Shown here one piece after another: positions 1 through 5,437 of a stretch of 6,604 nt of DNA. The DNA lies in contig JACVJH010000244.1 in assembly GCA_015711895.1 (NCBI GenBank), positions 1 to 6,604 on the forward strand, in the 5' to 3' direction. The stretch is from Candidatus Solincola tengchongensis. GTDB taxonomy: Bacteria > Actinomycetota > Geothermincolia > Geothermincolales > RBG-13-55-18. A program made the translations under genes and the position numbers. How positions within the stretch are numbered: position 1 is the stretch's first letter; every line of letters begins with the position of its first letter. A model generated the notes under the pieces. It had not been told where the DNA came from. It worked only from the letters and a program-made list of their open reading frames with translations, and did no database searches.

Positions 1-138
1 CCAGGAAATGGGGCCGGTGTGGTAATGGTGCCGGTGATGCCGGGAAGGAGTGAGGGGGCGGGTGGAGGTCCGTCGCCGCAGGCGCGATAGTGGCCCCGAA
101 GGAGAGGCTGCGCTGCTGCGGGGCCGGTTGCGCCGCGG

Positions 139-155
139 CCGCCGCTTTACGGCGG
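139..155 (+). terminator. GC-rich stem-loop upstream of the DUF177 gene
   Basis: CCGCCG (139-144) and CGGCGG (150-155) form a perfect 6-bp stem with a 5-nt loop, CTTTA. No T-tract follows, so this is not a classic intrinsic terminator, but GC-rich bacteria often use hairpins lacking one. It may end a transcript from a gene left of the window or lie in the leader of the DUF177 mRNA. The rest of 1-202 shows no recognisable gene: the left edge has short open stretches in each forward frame that stop at 25, 53 and 90. Confidence 0.3.
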
Positions 156-202
156 GCACTCTCCAGCATCGGGAATAAGGGCGGAGAGAGGAAGTGGAAG
201 CC

Positions 203-778
203 ATGACCAGGCACCTCGATTCAAGGTCGCTCAAGGTCCCCGTGGCAGGCCTGATGAAGAAGCTGTTCACCCGGGAGAGGTTCGGCGCCGAACTCGACGT
301 GGGCCTGGGGGAGAGTGGACTCTATGAGAGGAGCGAGCGGGGGGGCTTGAAGATCGACCTCTGGCTGGAGAGCAGCCCCGACGGGATACGGGTGAAGGGC
401 ACCCTGCGGGGTTCCATGACCCTGGAATGCACGCGCTGCCTGGAAGAATACCGCCAGGAATTGGACATACGGGTGGACGAGTTCTACAGGCGGCCGGGCA
501 TCGGGGCGGTCTCGCCGGAGGGAAGGCCGCTCCCCAGGGAGATGGAGATCCCGGAGGAGGACGAATATCTCATCGAGGAGGAGACCATCGACCTCAACGT
601 ACTGGTGAACGACGCGGTCATCCTCAACCTCCCCATAAAGCACCTCTGCAGCCCGGAGTGCCGTGGTCTTTGCCCCCACTGCGGGGCCAACCTCAACCGG
701 GGAGACTGCGGGTGCCGGGTGGAATACATAGACCCGCGCCTGGAGGTCCTGCGCAAACTCCTGGATGAGGAGGCCTGA
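203..778 (+). CDS. DUF177 / YceD-family protein, 23S rRNA accumulation factor
   Basis: A 191-residue cytosolic protein of the DUF177 (YceD) family, whose members are needed for normal 23S rRNA accumulation and are commonly encoded just before rpmF, as here. The family signature is visible: a CTRC pair at residues 76-79 followed by LEEY, an acidic stretch around 117-129, and a C-terminal cysteine cluster (Cys149, 153, 157, 160, 169, 171) around GLCPHCGANLN, typical of Gram-positive-type members and probably metal binding. The start is taken as ATG 203 because AGAGGA (187-192) lies 10 nt upstream. An in-frame GTG at 194 would add three residues but sits too close to that site. A 182-bp gap containing a promoter separates it from rpmF, so it can be transcribed independently. 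The exact molecular activity of the family is not settled. Family assignment is firm. Confidence 0.9.
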   Translation: MTRHLDSRSLKVPVAGLMKKLFTRERFGAELDVGLGESGLYERSERGGLKIDLWLESSPDGIRVKGTLRGSMTLECTRCLEEYRQELDIRVDEFYRRPGIGAVSPEGRPLPREMEIPEEDEYLIEEETIDLNVLVNDAVILNLPIKHLCSPECRGLCPHCGANLNRGDCGCRVEYIDPRLEVLRKLLDEEA

Positions 779-870
779 GCCCAACGGTGATCCCCGGACA
801 GAGGCTCCTTCGGCCCCGGATTCTCCGGCGCCGTGAGGTCGGCACCCTTTCCCGGCGCGGAGTATGTGCC

Positions 871-900
871 TTGACCTCCCTTCGGGGACCTAATTATACT
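871..900 (+). promoter_or_regulatory. Sigma-70-type promoter for rpmF-plsX-rnc
   Basis: TTGACC (871-876) matches the -35 consensus at 5 of 6 positions and TATACT (895-900) matches the -10 consensus at 5 of 6, with an 18-bp spacer. Transcription would start near 907, giving a leader of about 54 nt before rpmF. The spacer contains TCCC-TTCG-GGGA (877-888), a small tetraloop hairpin if transcribed from upstream. A 10-bp palindrome, TTCTTAAGAA (919-928), lies just downstream of the expected start and could be an operator, though one this short can arise by chance. This is the best promoter match in the window. Confidence 0.7.
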
Positions 901-960
901 CGGATGGTATTTGGCGGATTCTTAAGAAGATGGTGTCAAGAAAGGAACGCGGAGGTTGAC

Positions 961-1137
961 ATGGCGGTACCCAAGCGGAAGAAATCCCGCTCCCGCACGG
1001 CTTCCAGGCGGGCGCGCTGGACTACCCGTCCGCTTCCCAGGTCAGTTTGCCCTCAGTGCCATTCCCTCAAGCTCCCCCACCGCGCCTGCCCCAACTGCGG
1101 GACCTACAACGGCCGGGAGATCCTGGAAACGGAGTGA
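961..1137 (+). CDS. rpmF: 50S ribosomal protein L32
   Basis: A 58-residue L32 of the large ribosomal subunit, the usual length for the family. It opens with the conserved MAVPKRKKSRSRT basic segment. Two zinc-knuckle pairs follow, CPQC (Cys30, Cys33) and CPNC (Cys43, Cys46), flanking the LKLPHRACPNCGTYNGRE block that is diagnostic of bacterial L32. All four cysteines are present, so this is the zinc-binding (C+) form rather than the cysteine-free paralogue some bacteria use under zinc limitation. GGAGGT (951-956) precedes the ATG with a short 4-nt spacer. The gene lies about 60 bp downstream of a strong promoter and 63 bp before plsX, the widespread rpmF-plsX pairing that couples ribosome and lipid synthesis. 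Confidence 0.97.
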   Translation: MAVPKRKKSRSRTASRRARWTTRPLPRSVCPQCHSLKLPHRACPNCGTYNGREILETE

Positions 1138-1139
1138 AC

Positions 1140-1172
1140 CGGTCGGTCGCCATTCTTTCCGACGCCTGACCG
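1140..1172 (+). promoter_or_regulatory. Imperfect hairpin between rpmF and plsX
   Basis: CGGTCGGTCG (1140-1149) can pair with 1160-1172 (CGACGCCTGACCG), leaving a bulged A and a bulged two-base step, around a 10-nt loop. It begins three bases after the rpmF stop and ends before the plsX ribosome binding site. No T-tract follows, so it is more likely an mRNA stability or processing element, or a partial attenuator, than a full terminator. It could allow rpmF message to outnumber plsX-rnc message. This is inference from base pairing only. Confidence 0.3.
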
Positions 1173-1200
1173 TGCCTGGTGAGGAGTGCCGGGGTTGAAG

Positions 1201-2208
1201 ATGTCCGGAACACGGGTCGTGGTGGCTCTGGATGCCATGGGCGGGGATCATGCGCCCCAGGTCACGGTGCGCGGAGCCCTGGATGCCCGGGACGAGATGG
1301 GCATAGAGGTCCTCCTGGTAGGGGAGCGGGAAGTCCTGCGGCGTCACCTGGAGGAGGAGGGGAGGGGCGAGCTCCCCATACTCCATGCCCCTGAGGTCAT
1401 CGGCATGGAGGAGGAGGGGGCCCTGGCGGTGAGGAGCCGGGAGAATTCTTCCCTGGTGGTGGCGGCGGAGGCGGTCCGGGAGGGAAAGGCCCAGGCATTG
1501 GTCTCGGCGGGCAACACGGGCGCGGCCATGGCCGCCTCCCTTTTGAGCTGGGGGAGGATCAGGGGAGCCAAGAGGCCGGCGGTGGCGGTGGTCTTGCCGC
1601 CTCCCGATTCCCCCACCCTCCTTCTCGACGCAGGCGCCAACGCGGACTGCCGTCCGGAACACCTGAGGCAGTTCGCCCTGCTTGGGAGCGCCTATGCCTC
1701 CCTGCGCTTTGGGCTGGAGAGGCCCCGGGTTGGTCTGCTGAACATCGGGACGGAGGAGGGGAAAGGGAACCAGCTGGCCCGCGAGGCGTACGAGCAGCTC
1801 TCCTCCGAGGAGAGGATAGACTTCGTGGGGAACATCGAGGGAAGGGACATCGCCGGAGGCGCCGTGGACGTGGTGGTGACCGACGGTTTCACCGGGAACG
1901 TCACCCTGAAGGTGGTGGAAGGGGTGGCCTCCTTCATCACCCGGAGGCTCCTGGCCGGCCTGGGTGAGCTGGGCGAGGAGGGGATGAAGCCCGTGCTGCC
2001 CGCCCTGCTGAGACTCAGGGAAGAACTAGATTACCGGGCCATCGGGGGCGCGCCGCTCCTGGGCGTGAAGGGAGTGTGCATCATCGCCCACGGAAGCTCC
2101 GACGCAGTGGCGATCAAGAATTCGCTTCGCGTGGCCGCGGAGGCGGTGGAGATGGGGCTCGTGGAGCGCACGGAGCGACTCCTGTCCGGAAGGGGGCCTG
2201 AGGGATGA
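1201..2208 (+). CDS. plsX: Phosphate acyltransferase PlsX (acyl-ACP:phosphate transacylase)
   Basis: PlsX converts acyl-ACP and phosphate to acyl-phosphate, the donor PlsY uses to acylate glycerol-3-phosphate in phospholipid synthesis; it is a peripheral membrane enzyme. The predicted 335 residues match the family length. Characteristic blocks occur in order: LDAMGGDHAP (10-19), SAGNTGA (102-108), LLDAGAN (141-147), LLNIGTEEGKGN (179-190), VGNIEGRDI, TDGFTGN (227-233), GGAPLLGVKG (282-291) and AHGSSD (296-301). The start is uncertain by a few codons. ATG 1201 is chosen, but GAGGAG (1181-1186) is 14 nt from it and only 8 nt from TTG 1195, which would add Met-Lys; GTG 1186 overlaps that site and is unlikely. 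The stop overlaps the rnc start (ATGA at 2205-2208), implying translational coupling. No fapR or acpP gene sits next to it, unlike many Firmicutes. Confidence 0.96.
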   Translation: MSGTRVVVALDAMGGDHAPQVTVRGALDARDEMGIEVLLVGEREVLRRHLEEEGRGELPILHAPEVIGMEEEGALAVRSRENSSLVVAAEAVREGKAQALVSAGNTGAAMAASLLSWGRIRGAKRPAVAVVLPPPDSPTLLLDAGANADCRPEHLRQFALLGSAYASLRFGLERPRVGLLNIGTEEGKGNQLAREAYEQLSSEERIDFVGNIEGRDIAGGAVDVVVTDGFTGNVTLKVVEGVASFITRRLLAGLGELGEEGMKPVLPALLRLREELDYRAIGGAPLLGVKGVCIIAHGSSDAVAIKNSLRVAAEAVEMGLVERTERLLSGRGPEG

Positions 2209-2972
2209 GGTTGCGAAGGAGACGGAGGGAGAGGCTCCCGGTGGAGGAACTTCTGGGCGTCACCTTCCGGGATCCCAAACTCCTCTCCCAGGCTCTGACC
2301 CACCGTTCCTACGCCCACGAGGCCTCCCTGGAGACCGGGGAGACCAACGAGAGGCTGGAGTTCCTGGGAGACGCTGTCCTGGACTTGGTCATCTCCGACC
2401 ACCTCTTCCGCCATTACCGGGACCTGGACGAGGGGAAGCTCACCCGCATCCGTTCCTACCTGGTGAACATGGGCTCGCTGGCCGAGCTGGCGCGGGAGAT
2501 GGGCCTGGGCGAGCACCTCCTCTTGAGCCGCGACGAGCGCGCCGACGGGGGGGCGGAGAAATCCTCCATCGTCGCCGACGCGCTGGAGGCGCTCATCGGC
2601 GCCGTTTATCTCGATCAGGGCCTGGAGGCGGCGAGAGAGATGGTGCTGCGCATCTTCCGGGACCGGCTTGAGGAAGCGGCGAGCGGAGACCTGGACTTCG
2701 ACTACAAGTCCCAGCTGCAGGAGCTGACGGTCAAGGAGAGGGGGGTCCTCCCCCGTTACCGCCTGAGGGAGGAAGGTCCGGATCACTGCAAGGTTTTTCA
2801 CGCCGTGGTCTACGTGGGTGACCGCAAGATGGGTTCCGGGAGCGGCAGCTCCAAGAAAGAGGCGGAGCAGGCGGCGGCGAGGGATGCCCTGCGGCGACAC
2901 AAGGAATCGGGGACCGGCCGCGGAAGATCGGGGAGGAGGAAAGCGGGACCGACGGGAGCCGCCGGGCGCTGA
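2205..2972 (+). CDS. rnc: Ribonuclease III
   Basis: A 255-residue double-strand-specific endoribonuclease that processes rRNA precursors and structured mRNAs. The endonuclease domain (about 12-158) has the NERLEFLGD signature (48-56) with acidic residues Glu49, Glu52 and Asp56, and a second catalytic pair, Asp125 and Glu128, in IVADALEALIG; these correspond to E. coli Glu38, Glu41, Asp45, Asp114 and Glu117. A double-stranded RNA-binding domain follows (about 165-232), with the SGSSKKEAEQAAA helix typical of such domains. A basic Arg/Gly-rich tail (234-255) extends beyond the usual end and may add RNA affinity. ATG 2205 overlaps the plsX stop and AAGGGGG (2190-2196) lies 8 nt upstream. The N-terminus is unusually arginine-rich (residues 2-10). 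A run of seven Gs at 2547-2553 stays in frame. The rnc-smc order is conserved in many bacteria; here a degV-family gene lies between them. Confidence 0.96.
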   Translation: MRLRRRRRERLPVEELLGVTFRDPKLLSQALTHRSYAHEASLETGETNERLEFLGDAVLDLVISDHLFRHYRDLDEGKLTRIRSYLVNMGSLAELAREMGLGEHLLLSRDERADGGAEKSSIVADALEALIGAVYLDQGLEAAREMVLRIFRDRLEEAASGDLDFDYKSQLQELTVKERGVLPRYRLREEGPDHCKVFHAVVYVGDRKMGSGSGSSKKEAEQAAARDALRRHKESGTGRGRSGRRKAGPTGAAGR

Positions 2973-3040
2973 AGGAAGCGGCCGGAGAGCGGCGGGGTGA
3001 AAGAGGTTGTTGCGGGAGAGGGGCCCTTCATTTGTTTGTA

Positions 3041-3122
3041 TTCTCGCCACATGATCAAGGTTGTATGCGAGAACAACCCAAGGTAACCAATCGCTCCCCA
3101 ATCGGTTAAAATTTATATATTT
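3041..3122 (+). promoter_or_regulatory. Candidate promoter / regulatory region of the DegV-family gene
   Basis: The 202-bp gap after rnc changes from GC-rich to AT-rich. TAAAAT (3107-3112) and TATATT (3116-3121) each match the -10 consensus at 5 of 6, though no good -35 is visible, so activation by a protein is possible. Just upstream, CCAATCG occurs twice (3087-3093 and 3098-3104) with an 11-bp period, about one helical turn. Two mutually exclusive stems can form: TTCTCGC/GCGAGAA (3041-3047 with 3067-3073) and GGTTGT/ACAACC (3059-3064 with 3073-3078). No clear T-tract terminator for the rnc transcript is seen, so read-through into the next gene remains possible. Confidence 0.35.
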
Positions 3123-3174
3123 CAGCTTCGATGTTGGGTGTGGATTCCATAGAGCGGGAAAGGGGGAACCGAAA

Positions 3175-4014
3175 ATGGCCGGTATCGGCATCGTCACCGA
3201 CTCCACCGCCTATCTCGACCCGGAGTATGTGAGCAAGCATGACATCAAGGTGGTCCCCTTGAAGGTGATCATGGACGACGTCTCCTACCGGGAAGGGGTG
3301 GACATCAGCAACGAGGAGTTCTACAAACGCCTCAAGCAACCGGGGGTATTCCCCACCACCTCGCAGCCCTCGGCGGGAGAGTTCCTTGAGGCCTACAAAG
3401 AGATGTCCGCAAAGTACGATTCCCTCATCAGTATCCATATCTCGGCCGGCATCAGCGGGACCTGCGAGTCCGCGCGCTCCGCGGCCGTGGAGATGGGAGA
3501 TTATCCCATCCGAATAGTGGATTCCCGGTTCACCGGCATACAGCTGGCCATGCTCGTCGACGAGCTGGTGAAGGGCAGGGAGGCGGGCATGGGTCTTGAA
3601 GAGCTGGTGGCCATGGTGGAGGAGAAGATCAAGCAGAGCAGCCTCCTTTTTATGGTGGCCACCCTCGAATACCTGCACCGGGGAGGGAGGATCGGAGGGG
3701 CTCAGGCACTCATGGGTTCCATGTTGCGCATAAAGCCCATCCTCTACATAGACGGGACCATCGATGCCTTGGAGAAGGTCAGGGGCTCGGGAAAGGCCCT
3801 GGACCGATTGGTGGAGCTGGCGGCGGAAAGGGCCGGAGGACGCAAGGTAAGGGTGGGGCTGACCCACGTGCAGGACGAGGAGCGCATGTTCGAGCTCATG
3901 GAGAAGGTGAAGAAGGCCCTCAACTGCGATCCGGAGGAGATCACCTGGAACGAGACCGGTCCGGTCATCGGCGCCCACGTGGGGCCGGGAACGGTCGGGG
4001 TCGGCTTCTTCTAG
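3175..4014 (+). CDS. DegV-family fatty acid-binding protein (FakB-like)
   Basis: A 279-residue DegV-family protein, the usual length. Members bind a long-chain fatty acid; the characterised FakB proteins hand it to the kinase FakA, giving acyl-phosphate for lipid synthesis. Family motifs in order: IVTDSTA (6-12), TTSQPS (61-66), ISAGISGT (89-96), DSR (116-118), LEYLHRGGRIGG (164-175), LRIKPI (184-189) and a C-terminal GPVIGAHVGPGTVGVGF (262-278). In FakB structures the carboxylate is held through residues in the TSQ, SxGISGT and GAH regions; Thr61/62, Ser90/94 and His268 are the likely equivalents here. ATG 3175 is chosen because AAAGGGGG (3159-3166) lies 8 nt upstream and the family motif starts at once; the frame is open further upstream but that part is AT-rich non-family sequence. 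Its place between rnc and smc, downstream of plsX, suggests a shared acyl-phosphate role. No FakA-type kinase gene is in the window, so substrate and partner are unproven. Confidence 0.93.
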   Translation: MAGIGIVTDSTAYLDPEYVSKHDIKVVPLKVIMDDVSYREGVDISNEEFYKRLKQPGVFPTTSQPSAGEFLEAYKEMSAKYDSLISIHISAGISGTCESARSAAVEMGDYPIRIVDSRFTGIQLAMLVDELVKGREAGMGLEELVAMVEEKIKQSSLLFMVATLEYLHRGGRIGGAQALMGSMLRIKPILYIDGTIDALEKVRGSGKALDRLVELAAERAGGRKVRVGLTHVQDEERMFELMEKVKKALNCDPEEITWNETGPVIGAHVGPGTVGVGFF

Positions 4015-4158
4015 ATGCCCTGGAACGCCAGGACATGCGTGCCCGGCGAGACGGAGGACCGCGTGCCGCACCGGCCCCGTGAGAGGAAACGGGAGAACGG
4101 CCCGGCTACGGCCGAAGCGGTTGCCTTCTACTCCGGGAGAGAAAGGGGGTGAACGGTA

Positions 4159-4317
4159 GTGACCACCATTTTTCGTTTAAGCATGAGATGCACCCTATCC
4201 TCCGGAGGAAGTGCCGCACACCCTTCCGTTCCCGGCGCGTCGGAGGCCGCTCCGCGTATACCGCTCGCTTCCCGCCCCCTATCGCCGTCCATGCTCCTTC
4301 CGGCCGCCCGGCATTGA
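4159..4317 (+). CDS. Doubtful small ORF, 52 residues, possibly a gene remnant
   Basis: I do not recognise this product. The argument for it is the translation start: AAAGGGGGTGA (4142-4152) is a near-perfect complement to the 16S rRNA 3' end and lies 6-7 nt before GTG 4159, which is followed by ACC ACC. The predicted peptide has a short, partly hydrophobic start (MTTIFRLSMRC) and is then rich in Ser, Ala and Pro, with no domain or membrane segment. Codon choice is unlike the neighbours (TTA, CTA and TCG appear). It may be the leftover 5' end of a decayed gene, a leader peptide upstream of smc, or chance. Confidence 0.18.
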   Translation: MTTIFRLSMRCTLSSGGSAAHPSVPGASEAAPRIPLASRPLSPSMLLPAARH

Positions 4318-4343
4318 AGGAATAAGGGATCGGGGAATAGAAA
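4314..4343 (+). promoter_or_regulatory. Weak promoter candidate for smc
   Basis: TTGAAG (4314-4319) and TAGAAA (4338-4343) each match the sigma-70 consensus at 4 of 6 positions, separated by 18 bp, in the only AT-rich part of the gap before smc. A transcript starting near 4350 would have a leader of about 60 nt. The leader carries a repeated heptamer GTGAGCG (4374-4380 and 4386-4392) just before the ribosome binding site GAGGAG. Transcription may instead continue from the degV-family gene. Confidence 0.3.
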
Positions 4344-4408
4344 ACTAACGGGAAATTCTTTTCCTAAAGGCGAGTGAGCGTGAGGGTGAGCGAGGAGAAC
4401 CAGACGCC

Positions 4409-5437
4409 ATGTACCTCAAGACCTTGAGCGCCCGGGGCTTCAAGTCCTTCGCCGACCGCATAACCCTGGAGTTCGAGCCCGGCATCTCGGTCATCGTGGG
4501 GCCCAACGGGAGCGGGAAGAGCAACATCGCCGATGCCATCCGCTGGGTGCTCGGCGAGCAGAGCCCCCGCAACCTCCGGGGCAGCCGCATGGAGGACGTG
4601 ATCTTCGCCGGGAGCGCCACCCGGCAGGCGATGAACATGGCCGAGGTCTCCCTCTCCCTGGATAATACCGATGGCCGCCTCCCGGTGGACTTTCCGGAGG
4701 TGGTCATCACCCGCCGCCTCTTCCGCACCGGGGAGAGCGAATACCTCCTGAACAACGTCCCCTGCCGCCTGGTGGACATCCAGGAGATACTCTCCGATCT
4801 CGGGGTGGGCCGGGAGCTGACCGCGGTGGTGGGCCAGAACCGGCTGGATGCCATAATCCGCAGCGGTCCCGAGGAGAGGAGGGCCTTCATCGAGGAGGCC
4901 GCCGGCCTGCGCAAACACCGCCGCCGCAAGGAGAAGGCGCTGCGCAAGCTGGAGGGCATGGAACGCAACCTGGTGCGGGTGAAGGACATCATCTCCGAGG
5001 TCAACAAACAGCTGCGACCCCTGGAGAGGCAGGCCCGCCTGGCGGCCGAGTATCAGACCCTGTCTTCCGAGATACGCGATCTCTCCATCCGCATACTGGT
5101 GGCCGAGCTGGAAGAGCTCAAGGGGCAGTGGGACAACCGGCGCCAGGAGGAGGAGAGGCTTCTGGCGGACCTCAGGTCCGTGGAGGAGCGCTTGGAGGAG
5201 GGCAGGGAACGCCGCGCGGACCTGGAAGACCTGCTTCGCCGGCTCCGTGAGGAACTTGAGGGATGCCGTCGCCGGGAGATGAGGTTGCTCTCGCTGGGGG
5301 AGAGGCTTATCTCCAGCCGACAGTTGGGCCGGGAGAGGCTCAAGCTCTTCGCGGCTCTCCTGGGCGAGGCTTCCCTGCGGGAGGGATGGGCTTCCCGGAG
5401 GGAGGAGCGGCGGGGGAGGATGGCCGCGAAGAAGTGA
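4409..5437 (+). CDS. smc: Chromosome partition protein SMC, N-terminal part (head and first coil), ends at a frame break
   Basis: This encodes the N-terminal ATPase half-head and proximal coiled coil of SMC, the ring-forming ATPase that with ScpA/ScpB compacts and segregates the chromosome. It begins MYLKTLSARGFKSFAD, the family's canonical start. Walker A is GPNGSGKS (31-38). Next come WVLGEQSPRNLRGSRMEDVIFAGS (46-69, with the conserved Arg57), LSDLGVGRE, and VVGQNRLDAIIRSGPEERR then EEAAG (140-166). From about 170 it is Glu/Arg/Leu coiled coil. The ATG has GAGGAG (4392-4397) 11 nt upstream. The frame stops at 5435-5437 after 342 codons, far short of the roughly 1,150-1,200 residues expected and lacking hinge, Walker B and signature motif. 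The last residues (about 335-342) are not coil-like and probably out of frame. The gene resumes in the -1 frame downstream. Identity is certain; whether this exists as a separate protein is not. Confidence 0.95.
   Translation: MYLKTLSARGFKSFADRITLEFEPGISVIVGPNGSGKSNIADAIRWVLGEQSPRNLRGSRMEDVIFAGSATRQAMNMAEVSLSLDNTDGRLPVDFPEVVITRRLFRTGESEYLLNNVPCRLVDIQEILSDLGVGRELTAVVGQNRLDAIIRSGPEERRAFIEEAAGLRKHRRRKEKALRKLEGMERNLVRVKDIISEVNKQLRPLERQARLAAEYQTLSSEIRDLSIRILVAELEELKGQWDNRRQEEERLLADLRSVEERLEEGRERRADLEDLLRRLREELEGCRRREMRLLSLGERLISSRQLGRERLKLFAALLGEASLREGWASRREERRGRMAAKK
5407..5437 (+). other. Frame break in smc: G5 run followed by a GTGA stop/start overlap
   Basis: Upstream coil reads in the frame of 4409; downstream coil and hinge read one base back (-1). 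The downstream frame is open only from 5260 and upstream of 5413 gives Gly/Pro-rich non-coil sequence, so the switch lies between about 5395 and 5434. Adding one G to the run at 5412-5416 joins the two halves as REERRGEDGREEVRSLASDR, good coiled-coil sequence. The run also allows a single-tRNA -1 slip from GGG to GGG. The first frame ends AAGTGA, so GTG 5434 overlaps the stop, with GGGGGAGGA (5412-5420) 13 nt upstream as a possible ribosome binding site. Two longer G7 runs elsewhere (339-345 and 2547-2553) remain in frame. Confidence 0.85.

Larger units (their letters stand above)
4015..4408. other. 394-bp intergenic region between the degV-family gene and smc
   Basis: No recognisable gene. 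The frame of the DegV gene reopens right after its stop with an ATG (4015) and stays open 45 codons to a TGA at 4150-4152; the Arg/Glu-rich product resembles nothing I know and is probably chance. A small ORF with a good ribosome binding site starts at 4159 (listed separately). Small palindromes are present: CGGCC/GGCCG near 4097-4115, a 12-bp perfect palindrome TCCTCCGGAGGA (4198-4209), and CGGAG-GCCG-CTCCG (4241-4254). None is followed by a T-run. From 4320 to 4370 the sequence becomes AT-richer and holds a weak promoter candidate for smc. Confidence 0.6.

Noticed and set aside
62..178. Small ORF of 38 codons starting GTG 62, with AAGGAG at 45-50
   Set aside because: The product is extremely Arg-rich, matches no known small protein, and overlaps the GC hairpin at 139-155; most likely chance in GC-rich leader DNA.
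649..720. Cysteine cluster at the end of the DUF177 protein as a possible fused zinc-finger domain
   Set aside because: The GLCPxCGxNLN pattern with flanking cysteines is a normal part of many DUF177 proteins in Gram-positive-type bacteria, not a fusion.
2031..3206. Long antisense open frame of 391 codons opposite the end of plsX, rnc and the following gap
   Set aside because: It mirrors strongly supported genes on the + strand, has a Pro/Arg/Leu-rich composition typical of antisense frames in GC-rich DNA, and shows no family motif.
3106..4071. Antisense open frame of 321 codons opposite the DegV-family gene
   Set aside because: His/Leu/Gly-rich without recognisable motifs, and the + strand gene is unambiguous.
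4015..4152. ATG directly after the DegV-family stop, in the same frame, open for 45 codons (possible stop read-through or coupled gene)
   Set aside because: The DegV-family protein already ends at its canonical C-terminus, the extension is Arg/Glu-rich with no motif, and 45 open codons are unremarkable at this GC content.
4198..4209. 12-bp perfect palindrome TCCTCCGGAGGA
   Set aside because: A palindrome of this length is expected about once or twice by chance in a window of this size, and no second copy was seen near a promoter.
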